Source of the DNA: Catonia carolina
Taxonomy: Eukaryota > Arthropoda > Insecta > Hemiptera > Achilidae
Reading direction: 5' to 3'
Length of the DNA stretch: 64,000 nucleotides
Assembly (NCBI GenBank): GCA_035578175.1
Contig: JAQMRL010000008.1
Span: forward strand, 5,618,883 to 5,682,882
Shown here: piece by piece, positions 20,690 to 32,190 of the stretch
How positions within the stretch are numbered: the first letter of the stretch is position 1
Layout: each line of letters begins with the position of its first letter
Made by a program: the position numbers and the translations under genes
Notes under the pieces: generated by a model
Told to the model about the DNA's origin: nothing
What the model saw: the letters and a program-made list of their open reading frames with translations, nothing else
The model's database searches: none

Positions 20690-21345
20690 CATAATGTTCG
20701 ATGTTGCACTTCAATGGGCGCTGTTCCTTTATGTCTTCGGTGAAAACTTTCAACACCATCTTGGTGCAGACCTTCCTCATATCAAATCCCCGGTTAAAAT
20801 GCGGTGAACAACTGAGTACAGTATGTCTGTTTCTTCAGCTAACATTGTCAATCAAAATTTGTCGATCGCTGTTTGAAAGTTGTCATTCTTTTTGTACCAT
20901 ATCGCCAGTTTTTGTTGTTGGTGGGTGCCCCAATTACTAGTCGTCATTGCTGTTTTATGGACAATACTGAAACCTCTTCTGCCAGTTGAAAATTTGTTTT
21001 GTGATGTTGTATCGTCCGTGAAGGTTTTCCTAGGCATTTTTAATGTTTCTGTGCCATTTTTACCCAGTTTAAGGCAAAATTTAATTGCCTAAGGCAAATT
21101 TTGCGCCATAGTTTTTTTTTTGTACTGTATCATCAGTTTTTGTTGTTGGTGGGTACCCCAAGTACTTGTCGTTGTTCATGTTTTATGGACAATACTGAAA
21201 ACCTCTTCTGCCAGTTGAAAGTTTGTTTTGTGATGTTATATCGTCCCTGAAGGCTTTTCTAAGCATTTTTAATGTTTCTGTGCCATTTTTACTCAGTTTA
21301 ACGCAAAATTTAATTGCCTAAGGCAAATGTTGCGCCATCGTTTTT
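20690..21345 (-). pseudogene. Mariner transposase N-terminal relic with internal tandem duplication
   Basis: The minus strand reads a degraded mariner N-terminus: AIKFCVKLSKNGTETLKMLR at the high-coordinate end, a later ILTGDL-like segment, then DMRKVCTKMVLKVFTEDIKE near 20730-20790. A ~233-bp part with the first helix-turn-helix is present twice in tandem (about 20885-21113 and 21118-21345). There are stops and frameshifts throughout, and no catalytic core. Confidence 0.5.
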
Positions 21346-21593
21346 TCAGTGAGAGTTTGGTTACACACTTTGTGCTTAGTATGATCTTTAGTCAACCACT
21401 GTTCGCAGGCAACTGCAGACAGTGGCATTTTCTCCTGAGATACTCCACTACTTTGTCCACCAAGAGCTGTACCACGCAAGCGTTCGTGGCTGGTTGTAGA
21501 AATTCATTAGTGGAACTTTTGTGACAGACTCTGTAAGAGGGCTGTATTTTCAACCTTGGATAGATCATAAATAAAAGACAAGTATATCGCTGC

Positions 21594-21957
21594 CCAGTTC
21601 AAGAGTGCTACAACTCAAAAATTGTTAGTTTTGAGTTAATGTTACCCCCATATTAAACTTTTTATGCTCTTTCCAGTGGTATAGTGCGCTTACTCAATGG
21701 AAATAAAATAGCCAAGGAATGGCAGATAGTTTAGTTTTGGATTTTCCTATTTGTTAATGATGTCCAATGAAATAAAGATATAACTCAAATTAGTGTAGTA
21801 TTGAAATATGAAATTATTATTACTCATAAAATATTCCAATGGTAGACAGCACTAACTCTAAATAGTGTTGTCTTGTATTGGTAAAAAAAATTATCCCGCC
21901 ATATTTCAAGTACAAGAAGACTACAACTGAAAATAGTGTGCTCTTGAACTGGATAAT
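21594..21957. mobile_element. Possible small MITE
   Basis: CCAGTTCAAGAG near 21596 is repeated in inverted orientation (CTCTTGAACTGG, about 21941-21952) with further weak inverted similarity (ACAACTCAAAA / ACAACTGAAAA). About 360 bp, no coding capacity. Confidence 0.3.
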
Positions 21958-21984
21958 CATGTCAGCTGTGGCATTTTAGTTGAA

Positions 21985-22313
21985 TTTTTTTTTTATAATC
22001 CCTAATGTGTGTACATTCCAATCTGTTGAATTCAGAACAATAAGCAACTCCATGACCCAATGAGATGAGGATGATATGTATGACGTGTAAATGAGGTGTA
22101 GTCTTGTACAGACTCAGGTCAACCATTCCTGAGAGAGTATGGTTAATTGAACCCCAACCATCAAAGTACACCGGTAACCGCCATCTAGCATTCGATCCGT
22201 ATAAAAGTAACTACCTTTACTAGGATTTGAACCAGAAACCTTCATCTCCGAAAATCAGCTGTTAAACAGCTGACTCACAACGACGACTTTACCTCTAGAC
22301 CAACCTGGTGGGT
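21985..22313 (-). repeat. tRNA-derived SINE family A, full-length
   Basis: Minus-strand copy of the subfamily with CAGCTGACTCACAACGACG between the boxes. Near-matching flanks (TTAGTTGAA / TTAGTTTGAA) suggest a target duplication. Confidence 0.83.
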
Positions 22314-22319
22314 CTTAGT

Positions 22320-23400
22320 TTGAAATAGCGCCAATTTTTTTTCTTTGAGGTTATGTTTTTCAAAGGATAAAGGGACGGATTTGCCTTGTATGATATTGTA
22401 TGTAAAGACTGTTTGATACATAATTTCAGTTTTTAGGCTTGCTCACCGACCCCAATACAAATCTCAAGAGTTTTTATAAAAATGTATGACGTATACAGAT
22501 TTTCACTTTATGTTATTTGTCAGATAAACATCGTACGTGTCATTGACAGAAAAGTCTTAACTTAATGCACTGGTTTTTAATATGATTTATTCTATAAATA
22601 TTAGAACTCACAGGAAGTTGATGTCAATAATAATTTATTTATATTTTATTTTAATAGAAAAGAAATTTATGTCGAAATAGCAAACGATGAAAATTTACGA
22701 AAGAAAAATATTTTTGTATCTAGTCATCTAAATATTCGTTACGTTTTCATCTTGATTTTATTTATCGTCGTGTTTTATTTTATCGCCGTTTTCGTGAAAT
22801 TTCTTTCAGAAAAACGTAAGCATTTTTATACGTATCAAACTAGCATGGATTTGTTTAAGAAAACTTAGTTTATTGTTTTTTGTTCAACAGATTTTGCGTT
22901 TTTAGTTAATTTTTTTTGTTTATTTTGATTTTGTTGAAATATTTTCCGCTGTTATGATTGGTTATTTATTTAATATTTAATAATGTAGTGTATGTACACT
23001 AGCTTAAAAGTTAGTTCTATCCGTATGTGAACAGAGCATGTTGTTCTGTAACGCCCCGGCTTCATGTACGATATTTTAATGCATGTATCGGCGTTGAATT
23101 GATGAAAAAAATAGATAATATCAGTTTAAATGAGAGGTGGCTCTGTGTCTGATAACTGATCATACTATAGTAGGGAGCTGACTTGTTTGCTAGTGCGGGA
23201 TGAAGGGCAAAAGGGACTGACGGCAGTGAGACGTGATGTTGTCATAACAACGGTTGCTTTAAATCCTCCACATGGCTACATGTGTACTGTACATTCTGAA
23301 AATATTTACTCTCCATATGTGTCAGTTGTTACTGTGAGAGTATTCACTGTAGTGGTGTTAATTACGCTTGCGGCTCGTCAAGTTATTAATTTAGTTATTG
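22320..23400. other. Intronic sequence, nothing recognised
   Basis: Mostly AT-rich. A more balanced patch at 23040-23400 has no coding or repeat signature that I recognise. Confidence 0.35.
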
Positions 23401-23406
23401 TATGTA

Positions 23407-24372
23407 CGAGGGCAATCCAGAAAGTAACAGATGTTTTGGCCTGGCGCGGCAGTGGGCGGAACTAATGTCGCCATCATGGCGTCAGAGTGTTTGTACATTC
23501 AGTACACAACCAGCCGTGGTAGCTAGAGCATTGTGCGTATTGTACTTTTTATAAAGTGGAATTTTAAAATGAGCGCTGCGATTGAAAATCTCGCCAGTTG
23601 TGAAGTGCGTGGTGTGATACAGTTTTTGTTGGCGAAAAATTACGAACCGATTGAAATTTATCGCCAGATTTGTGACGTGTACAGCAAAGGAATAATGAGT
23701 TAAAACCGAGTGAGGCAGTAGTGTATTGATTTTAGGAATGGCCGAACCAATGTTCTCGATGAGGATCGAAGTGGTAGGCCTAGTCTTGTGAATGATGAAT
23801 TGGTGGTGAAAATCGATGAAAAAATCCGTGAAAATTGTCGTTTCACTATTATGGAACTCACAGAACATTTTTCCCAAATTTCACGTAGTTTAATTCATTA
23901 AATTGTGGTTGGTAAACTTAGATACCACAAATTTTGTGCCAGGTGGATTCCGAAAATCCTAACGGAAGACCACAAAAAACAAAGACTTGCTGCAGCACTG
24001 ACATTTCTGGAAGAGTACGACAAAAGTTGAAACCATGTTATCGATCGTATCGTAACTGGTGACGAGACTTGGGTAAAGCACGTCAACTGTGAAACAAAAC
24101 GGCAGTCGATGGAGTTCGCTTCGACACTGACGCTGAACTCCATGCCGGTGTAAACCAGTGGTTGAACTACAGATTACAGATTATTGGTGGCAGATTACTA
24201 CAAAGAAGGCATTGAAAAGCTTGTACCACGTTATGATAAATGCATTAATTTACTTGGCGATTACGTAGAAAAATAGCCTTAACGTTCAAAATGTACGTAA
24301 TAGAAATTGGTTGTTTTTTACTTAGTTTGTTTTTTATTTCAAAACGTCTTGTTACTTTCTGGACAGCCCTCG
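23407..24372 (+). mobile_element. Mariner element, internally deleted and mutated
   Basis: Flanked by TA and bounded by CGAGGGCAATCCAGAAAGTA and the inverted CGAGGGCTGTCCAGAAAGTA. The + strand transposase starts at ATG 23569 (MSAAIENLASCEVRGVIQFL). It has stops after about 44 residues and later, keeps ENCRFTIMELTEHFSQISRS and the VTGDETWVKH motif with the first catalytic Asp (about 24055-24085), then jumps by deletion to the C-terminus. The second and third Asp are missing. The TIR start (CGAGGG...CCAGAAA) is shared with the related family at 41986, but the interiors differ. Confidence 0.82.
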
Positions 24373-25595
24373 TAATCTAATATTGTTATACGCGGCTTAT
24401 TTATAAAAAAACTGACATAAAATATAACTCTAGTAAAATATTGACAACCAATACAATATTTTACTTTATCAGATAAACTTTTAGTATCTTAATAAAATAT
24501 TTTAGAAAATGATTAGTTTAAAATCTAATAAAATATTTTGGTACTACAGTAGTTATTGGAAATGGTTAGTGACTAATATTTGTTAGAAGAGCGCGTACTA
24601 ATGGTATTATTACTACTACTAGGTTGTAGGAAAAGAGGAATCATACAAACAATCCTCTCCACCTGAATTCCTTACGCTAGCAATCAAGTGAGCTCCCATC
24701 TATACTGTCGATTTCTTTATTGTAGATACCTGAGTTTTAAGCCTTGTTTCTTCATAGCTGCTTGTTCAATTTTAATGTTCTCTATACCACAATTTAGCTG
24801 TTTTCAATCTGCGTTGTTACATGTTAGTTTCATACTTTTAGTGGTTTTTTAATATTGCGATAACAGGATGAGAAGAAAAAAGAGCCAGATTTTTTTCTGC
24901 TGCATTCGGATGATCGGATGCATTTAGAGGCTTATAAATCAAACACCGTTCGACCAATTTACGTGAGATTTCACTATAATATAAACTTGTACGTTGTTAT
25001 TACATGTCTGAAATTTCAAACTTGTAACGAATTTAAATTTGGAGTTATTAGTAACATTCTGAACCTCTGGTAACTTCGTAATCGTTATGTTTTTAGTCTG
25101 TCGATTTAACGCAAAACATGCATTAAAATATTGTACATTGAGCCAGGACCTAACTCCTCTTGAGGTACAGTCTATTCCTAAATCTTACCTGAACATCTTT
25201 TCCAGTAGTATGCTTACTGCATTAAAGATGAGAATTGAGTGGAAAAGAATTGTTTTTATCAGTAACTGTACATCTCAGATGAAAAACTTGTAATAGGATG
25301 ATTGTATGTACGGCTTGGGAGTGATGCGATACAACTATTAAATCTGCTAATGAAATTAAATTAAACTGCGGTATTCCTTCAGTTCTTGATATCTATTGCT
25401 GATAATGCATCCTGTAGCAATTAACTATAATTCCAAATAATAATAATATACTTCTCGTCAGATTGTTTAAACATTTTTTTATTTAATTTGTACGATAGTG
25501 TGGTGGTGCAAGATACCTTTCCTTCCCAGTTTAAGTACTACTGAATTTTAACAATGCTTAAATGTTCTTAATATATTTTTGTATAATATTTATTT
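24373..25595. other. Intronic sequence, nothing recognised
   Basis: AT-rich. A 68-codon frame at 25087-25293 has no recognisable family or splice context. Confidence 0.35.
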
Positions 25596-25602
25596 TGATC
25601 GC

Positions 25603-25775
25603 CTCCATGGCGTTGTGACTAGCGTGCTAGCCTACAAAGTGTAAGTTCTTGGGTTTGATTCCCGGTTAGGGTCTGGAAATTTTAACGCATTAAAACACCT
25701 CGTTACGGTAACAAAATTCACAGTAGTCGCTGACCAAACTGTTAGTGCGACTTTAAATAAAATAAAAAAGAATAA
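25603..25775 (+). repeat. tRNA-headed SINE (family C)
   Basis: The head GATCGCCTCCATGGCGTTGT is followed by A-box-like GTGACTAGCGTGC and a B box GGTTTGATTCC (about 25652-25662), then a ~90-bp body ending in an A-rich tail. The 3' part GTCTGGAAATTT..AACG recurs at 35022, so the two may belong to one family. Confidence 0.6.
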
Positions 25776-25840
25776 AGTTTTAAATTCCAAACAAAAATTT
25801 TTTTAAGATTTAAATAATATTTATAAAACATTTTTTAGCT

Positions 25841-26226
25841 GTAGTTTAGGTCATCAGCCGAAAGGCTGGTTTGAACCTTTAGAGAGGCTTTACTTAGAAG
25901 TGAAGTGGTTTAACTTTGCCTTCTTCACCGAGTGGAAAAGTATCCTTATCAGGATGCCAGGCCTACTGAAAAGCATCTATTTTCCACCCCACAAATGATA
26001 CATTTACTTCATTCACCACAGGGTCTGGCTGTATAATGAAATTCATTACTTTCAGAGGAGATAACTGTGACTAGTGTCTTTTACACCTGTACCTCTTCAG
26101 TTGTTAAACGTTTCAGTCATATAATTAGGTGACCATATAATAAGAAACAGAACTATTTTTTGTATCCGTGGAACTAGCAAATTGAATGCAAATAATTTAA
26201 CACTCCACCTGCCTGTTAAGTGCAAG
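25841..26226 (+). repeat. SINE-like repeat family B, copy 3
   Basis: Head CATCAGCCGAAAGGCTGG, central TTCATTCACCACAGGGTCTG and end CACTCCACCTGCCTGTTAAG. Non-coding. Confidence 0.8.
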
Positions 26227-26917
26227 CCATTACCCTTTACTAATAAATATAGAAACCTTGGTCATGCCGTATCGTGCCTAGCGTAATATTTTTGTTTAAT
26301 TGATAATACATTTTATTATAAAAATTTTCTGTTTTGTATTAGATTTTTTTGTATGTTAGTTCGCTGTAAAAGGGTTACAAAGACATGTATTTTGTTTCTT
26401 ATTTGTAAATAAAGGCGCTAGTATTATTATTATTATTATAAATATAGAATTTGATTAAGGGTACAATGTGTTCTGTGTATATTACTACTTGATATTTACA
26501 GCTGGGATCTTACTGGGGTCAATACTAACCCTGAGACAACTACGCGGCCATTTCTACGCTTCACAATATCAATTGTCACTGAAGGGTACTTCGCGAGATG
26601 TTTCACCATCAGGTTGAAGGCGAATGCTTTTACAATCGTACCTAGAATGGAAATCAAACCGTTTTGCTGCATGCTGTTGTTTACTACCGGATAGAACCTA
26701 GCTTGAATAGAATAGTAGTTGTTAATATATTGGAGCTTTTTCTTATTAGTAGTTTTAATAATCTTCTTATTTCTGTGCCGTTGACTTTTTTCATTATCGT
26801 CTAAATTACATCACATAAATTACATTTTCCATGGATTTAAAATTGTCAACAAAATATTTAGTAATTGTTATATAGTCTGAGTCGTGCAGAAAACATTATA
26901 TTCAGGGGTGTGCAATA

Positions 26918-27306
26918 TGTTGTTGTTTAGGTCAACAGCCGAAAGGCTGGTTTTAACGTGTAGAGGTTTTACTAAGTAAAACGAGGAGTGAGGTGGTTTC
27001 CCATTGCCACAACTCACTGAGTGGAAAAATACGCTTATCAGCATGCTGGGGCCTCTGAAAAGCACGTATTTTCCACTCTGCAAATGACACCTTCACTTCA
27101 TTCACCACAGGGTCTGGCTGTATAATAAAATTCATTACTTTCAGAGGAGATAACTCTGATATGTGTCTTTTACACCTCTACCTCTTCTGTTCTTAAATGA
27201 TTCAGTCATTTAATGGGCTGACCATGTGATAAGAAACAGAACTATTTATTTTAGCCCTGCAACGAACAGATTGGGTGTAAATAATTTGACACTCCACCTG
27301 TCTGCT
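26918..27306 (+). repeat. SINE-like repeat family B, copy 4, with long flanking duplication
   Basis: Full-length copy from TTGTTGTTTAGGTCAACAGC to CTCCACCTGTCTGCTC. It is flanked by an imperfect direct repeat of about 38 bp (about 26880-26918 and 27309-27346; both contain AACATTATATTCAGGGGT), which may be an unusually long target duplication. Confidence 0.8.
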
Positions 27307-27395
27307 CTGGGTCGTGTAGAAACATTATATTCAGGGGTATGCAATATAGAAACGTGAAATCAAAGTGTTCAGTACGGGTATCTTCTGGATCTGCC

Positions 27396-27572
27396 GGGCG
27401 CATTGGCGTAGTTAGTAACGTGCTCGCCTCTCATCATGCGATCTTGGGTTTGAATCCCATTCAGGCACGGCATATTTTCATACGTTACAAAAAAATCATT
27501 TCATCCTTCATCGTTTGCATTAGCAGTAATTGCAGAACAGTCGGACGTTAAACCAAAAAAAAAAAAAAATTC
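27396..27572 (+). repeat. tRNA-headed SINE (family D), copy 1
   Basis: GCCGGGCGCATTGGCGTAGT head (A-box-like TTGGCGTAGTTAG), B box GGTTTGAATCC (about 27449-27459), CATTAGCAGTAATTGCAG body and a poly-A tail at 27557-27569. An inverted copy lies at 50230-50402. Confidence 0.78.
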
Positions 27573-27687
27573 TGGACACAATCGGGATTAGTATGTTCAG
27601 GAGAATTCTTAAAATTTTGTGAATTGATCACATTGTAAACATTTATGTTTTAATGTTTAATGTACGTTTTAATGTACACCACGGGCC

Positions 27688-27850
27688 GGCCCGTGGTGTA
27701 GTGGTCAGCGCAACTGGCTACTACGCCGGGGTCCCGGGTTCGATTCCTAGTCAGGTCTGGCATTTTTCTCATCTATAAATCACCACATATCATTACATAC
27801 GCACAAGCCCAAGGCTTATGTAGGCATCATCACTCAATAAAAAAAAAGAC
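27688..27850 (+). repeat. tRNA-headed SINE (family D-related), copy 2
   Basis: GGCCCGTGGTGTAGTGGTCA contains an A box (TGGTGTAGTGG); the B box is GGTTCGATTCC (about 27739-27749). It ends in an A-run at about 27838-27848. An internal CAAGCCCAAGGCTT hairpin is unique to this copy. Confidence 0.75.
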
Positions 27851-28079
27851 TTGATGAAAAGGAGGAAGACTGTGTACCATAGTCAATTATCAGTAGTTTC
27901 TGGATTAAGTTGTACAAAAGCATTAGTAAAATAACTCCTAATAACCCAGAACTCTGTTCTTCTATTTTTATGGGTTTAAACTCTTTTTATCACAAAAAAT
28001 AAAGTATGAGGCTATAAAATGTAGTATGTGGGTTATGAATCAATGTAGGGTGAAAACGATGTACGGGAATACAGAATAG

Positions 28080-28980
28080 TTGGTTAAGTATTGGGAGTGG
28101 GCTGAAACAAGGAACTATACTATCCCCTATTTTGTTTAACGTGGTCATGGAAGGAATGAACAGAAAAGTAAAACGAATAGTTGGATGTAAGGATAATAAG
28201 GTGATTTTTGTAGATGATATGGTGATTTGGGGAGAGAAATTAGAGGATGTGCAAATCAGTTGAATGCTTGAAATGAAATAATGAAGAGTTTTGGTACTTT
28301 AAATAAGTAGTAAGAAGAGTGAAGTAATGGTGTTTGGAAGGGACAGGGGTATCGAGGGGAAGGAGAGGCATTGAGGCTGGTGATAATTTTTAAATATCTA
28401 GGGAGTGAGATTTCAGAAGATGGAAAGATAGATAGAGAGATAACAAAGTGGTTTCAAAAAGGAAGAAATATATACCAAGCGGTAAAACACTTGTTATGGG
28501 ACAGAAAGATACCAGAGAAGGCCAAATTAATGATTTATACATCGTATTATGCACCAGCAATGCTATATGGAGCGGAAACATGGGGGATTAATGAGAGGAA
28601 TTGAAGTAGGTCACAGGCAGGGGAGATGAAGTTCTTAAGAGTAATAAAGGGTAGGACAAAGAGAGATAAAATAAAGAATACCAAGATTAGAGCAGAGCTA
28701 AATGTGGAAAATATGAAAGAGAGGGTGGCGAAAATGAGGATTAGATGGTATGGCCATGTGACGAGAATAGGGGAGGAAAGGTTACCTAGAAGATGAAAGG
28801 AATGAGATCAAGAGGACGACCAAGAAAAAGATGGAAGGATGAAGTTAAGAGAAGTGTGGCGGGATTGGGATACAACCGGGAATGAATAAAGGAGGAAAAA
28901 TGGTGGATGGATGGAAGAAGATGGAGAGGGTTGGTGAACACCCAGACCCGGCTATAGCCTGGAATGGGCACTGGATATGT
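28080..28980 (+). pseudogene. Non-LTR retrotransposon reverse transcriptase remnant
   Basis: Broken + strand frames encode the palm and thumb of a LINE reverse transcriptase. They contain LKQGTILSPILFNVVMEG, then IFVDDMVIWGEKLEDVQ (YADD box variant FVDD), then FKYLGSEISEDGKIDREI, YAPAMLYGAETWGINERN, EMKFLRVIKGRTKRDKIKN and MRIRWYGHVTRIGEERLPRR. Frame breaks occur near 28260-28370 and after 28600. The 5' end (endonuclease and N-terminal RT) is missing, as in a 5'-truncated insertion. The HVTR..RLPRR and GRPRKRW-like ends are typical of RTE-type elements, but the clade is uncertain. Confidence 0.72.
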
Positions 28981-28986
28981 ATGTAA

Positions 28987-29140
28987 TGGGCGGCCCATTG
29001 GCATTGTGGTTAGCGCAACTGGTTTCTATGTCGGGGTCCTGGGTTCGATTCCTAGTCAAATCTGGCATTTTTCATCACTGATCTTCATTTATCATCCCTT
29101 CACCATCTGCATTAGCAGCAATTGAAACAGTCAGATGTAA
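28987..29140 (+). repeat. tRNA-headed SINE (family D), copy 3
   Basis: GGCGGCCCATTGGCATTGTG head, B box GGTTCGATTCC (about 29042-29052), CATTAGCAGCAATTG body and a short A-run. It begins directly after the end of the LINE fragment. Confidence 0.72.
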
Positions 29141-29394
29141 AAAAAGTAATTTAATTATACGACCAATTGAAAATCTGTATTTATAAAAATAAGAGGTGTA
29201 CTGTTGCATGGAAAACTAAAGAAACTGTTATGATATTGTTCCTTGAGGTAAAAAGGGTGGTTCTTCGATTCTTGTTTTATGTAAAATCATAATAATAATA
29301 ATATTTATTAAAATATTAAAATTACAAAAAAATTAAATATTAAAATTATATTTATTATTATTAAAATTACGAGCCTATGAATGTAATTAGATTA

Positions 29395-29598
29395 ATTACA
29401 TGGAGAAATTAACAGGGTACCATACTTTAAATATCTAGGAGAAGTTATTACTGAAAATTACTCACAACAGGAGAGAATACAAAAAGCTCGTAGAGGCCTA
29501 CGATTGGTGCACAACATTTATAATAAAAAAAGTTTATCTCTAAGTACCAAAATTAAACATTGCAATACAGTAATCAAACCAACAATTTTATATCTGAG
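29395..29598 (+). pseudogene. Second non-LTR RT fragment (thumb region)
   Basis: The + strand reads VPYFKYLGEVITENYSQQER, then LRLVHNIYNKKSLSLSTKIKH and NTVIKPTILYLS. This is the region just downstream of the catalytic palm in a different LINE family from the one at 28080. It is cut off at 29598 by the mariner copy. Confidence 0.6.
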
Positions 29599-30301
29599 TA
29601 ACCTCCGTTTTGAAATAAAAAGTAAACGAGTGAAGATACAAAAACTTTATTATATACATATTAAAACTACAGTTTTGGAACAGTCTTTTAAATACCCTCT
29701 GCATAAAAATCTGCCACCTGTGAATGTAGACAACCCATTCACGGCGTTTTGAAGCTGTTTGTCATTGGCGAACCGCTGAGATGCAAGCCACCGCTTCATG
29801 TTTGGAAACAGGTGAAAGTCACTAGGAGCCAAGTCCGGGCTGTATGGGTGATGCTTGAAAACAAGCGTTGTGGCCTTCTGACACGTAGTGTTGTGTTTGT
29901 GCATGACAACGCTCGCCCTCATACAGCTCGAAGAACAAATGAACTTTTGGCCAAGTTTAAATGGGACGTTTTCGATCATCCCCCATACAGCCCGGACTTG
30001 GCTCCTAGTGACTTTCACCTGTTCTCGAACATGAAGCGGTGGCTTGCATCTCAGCGGTTTGCCAATGACGAACAGCTTCAAAACGCCATGAATGGGGTGG
30101 CTACATTTACAGGCAGCAGATTTTTATGCAGAGGGTATTTCAAAGACTGTTCCAAGGTACGACAAGTGCTTGAATGTATTTGGCGATTATGTCAAAAAAT
30201 AGAGAAAAACTGTAGTTTTAATATGTATTTAATAAAGTTTTTGTATCTTCACTTGTTTATTTTTTAGTTCAAAACGGAGGTTATTTTCTGGATAACCCTC
30301 G
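29599..30301. mobile_element. Mariner copy with two inverted 3' ends (copy X)
   Basis: The left part (29599 to about 29855, minus strand) and the right part (about 29880-30301, plus strand) are both the 3' portion of the same mariner gene. Each codes for HPPYSPDLAPSDFHLF-type sequence with the third catalytic Asp, the C-terminus, and the 3' UTR with TTTTTGTATCTTCACT. The right end reaches the terminal repeat GGATAACCCTCG then TA. The right arm also keeps VFVHDNARPHTARRTNELL with the second Asp. The 5' half is absent. Confidence 0.8.
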
Positions 30302-30304
30302 TAC

Positions 30305-31000
30305 AATACAGATTTCTGAATACAAAAATTTTTTATATTTCTGAAATAACATGGAGGGATAATTTGATTAAGAACAGCATGTACAATCTAACAAGATATA
30401 TGCAATTATTTAAAAAATCTTTTCTAGCTATTAAATTAATTTATTTTCAGCTTTTTTTTTGAGGTCTGATGATTTATATTTTTAATGAATTTTTTTTGTG
30501 TTTGCCTCAAGTATCAAGAATTTGGGATAGATTTACATAAATAAAAATTTACTGCACTGATTTTTGTAGACTTGTGTTTTTAGTGATAACGTAAATCTTG
30601 TGTTTTTTTAAAAATTTTTAAAAATTTTCAAAAAGTCTGGCCAATTAACAACGTTTTATTAGAATTATTCACCGTTTTATAGTTTTGTTTTTAAAGTTGC
30701 TTCGGTTAATATTTTGAAAATTTTAGCAGGCTGTATGATTTTTTTTCTGTAATTTGAGGTAGCTGATAAAAATTTTGCTTTAATTTTGCTTCAAAGTTCA
30801 TTTTTCATTTTTTCCCTTTTTTGAAATTTTGTGATTTATAACAACAGTTTTGTTTGTGGATAGGTTCCAACGATTTGATGGATTTTTAGTAAGTAATAAC
30901 AACGTTCTATTCAAATTTGGATCTTAGCCAGGAATTAAAACCCATGAGTTTATTGTCAAAAGATCGTTTAAGGTATAATCAAGTTAAGGGGTGATAATAA
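30305..31000. other. AT-rich intronic sequence, nothing recognised
   Basis: No exon, RNA or repeat family identified. Confidence 0.4.
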
Positions 31001-31321
31001 ATTTTTTGATCCCTAATGTGTGTACGTTGCCATCTGTTAAATTCAGAGCCATAAGCAACCCCATGACCCAATGAGATGAGGATGATGTGTATGACGTGTA
31101 AATGAGGTGTAGTTTGTACAGACCCAGGCCGACGATTCTTGAGAAAGTATGGTTTATTGAACCCAACCATCAAAATGGACCGGTAACTGCTGATTAGTTT
31201 AAAATCCCTGTAAAAGTAACTACCTTTACTAGGATTTAAATGAGGAACCTTCATATCGGTTAATCAGCTGTTAAACTGCTGACTCACGGTGACGACTTTA
31301 TCTCTAGACTAACCTGGTGGA
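31001..31321 (-). repeat. tRNA-derived SINE family A, diverged
   Basis: Minus-strand copy with the TGTGTACGTTGCCATCTGTT tail side, the body and a degraded head ending at ACCTGGTGG. Older than the other copies. Confidence 0.75.
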
Positions 31322-31339
31322 TTGGTGATTCAAAATAGG

Positions 31340-31400
31340 TTATATTTTACATTATTAAATTGCCAAGAGAAAGTCGTGTGAGTGTTTCACATTAGATTTG
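31340..31400 (+). repeat. DINE/HINE-like repeat, 3' end only
   Basis: GCCAAGAGAAAGTCGTGTGA and the stem-loop GTGTGAGTGTTTCACA followed by a T-run match the 3' terminus of the family. The rest of the copy is missing. Confidence 0.6.
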
Positions 31401-31423
31401 TTTTTTTAAAATTCACCATCTAA

Positions 31424-32158
31424 GGGTGAGCGCACACAAGAAGGAGCAAGAGCAATGAAACATTTTGGTTTAAGTTATATATGCTTTGCTCCGAGCACTG
31501 TGCGGTGAAAGGCTGATGCAAGACGTGAGGATCATGGATATTGGATCATTTTGACTTTGCGATTGCCAGAGTGGACATGAGTGCTGAGGTTGTGGAAGAA
31601 GAGGTCAATGTTGCTATAGCTTTCTGGCAGTTCATTCACATGTTAGACTCAAGACCGGGTAGAAGCTGGTAGGTCCATTTTCTGATCGAGAAAAGAAACC
31701 TTTTATTGTATATCAATGTACTGAAACATAATCATGTAAAGTTCTTTCCCTCTATAATCTTGGTGGGCTTTCCTTCTATAATCAAACATTTCTGACTTTG
31801 TAGCTTCAACTAGCACTAACAATTGATCGATGTCCACTTCTTCTTCCATTTCAATCACCACAACGAAGCAAACCGACAGATTACAGGAAACTGGCGGCGA
31901 AGTGCAGGTGCAGAATGGAGTACTCAGTCTGCTTACGTGCGGATAAAATTGCTCTCGACCACCTGATCTGCAACATAAATTCAGAGCTGAGTTCGGGCAC
32001 ATGCTCTGAGTGCTGCCTGGTATTCCGAGGTGTTGCGACGCACTTGCTCCCTCTGTGTGCGGTAGTTCTGTTTAATCACTTATAAAAAGTTGTCGTCCGA
32101 CAAAAACGAAGGAGCAAAATGTTTCATTGCTCCGACTCGTATCTGTGTGCGCTCACCC
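31424..32158 (-). mobile_element. PIF/Harbinger-like MITE with MADF-like fragment
   Basis: TAA on both sides (31421-31423, 32159-32161) and terminal repeats GGGTGAGCGCACACA / TGTGTGCGCTCACCC. The subterminal CAAAATGTTTCATTGCTCC is also inverted at the other end. A minus-strand frame (31703-32002) contains EEEVDIDQLLVLVEATKSEM and FDYRRKAHQDYRGKE, which resembles the start of an MADF/Myb-like domain of the kind Harbinger elements encode alongside the transposase. No DDE domain is present. The 3-bp TAA target and the MADF hint support the Harbinger call. Confidence 0.65.
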
Positions 32159-32190
32159 TAACTAATGGATGGTACATTCTGAGTCATACA

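Noticed and set aside
25087..25293. 68-codon frame as an exon or gene
   Set aside because: No recognisable family, no good splice sites and surrounded by AT-rich intron.
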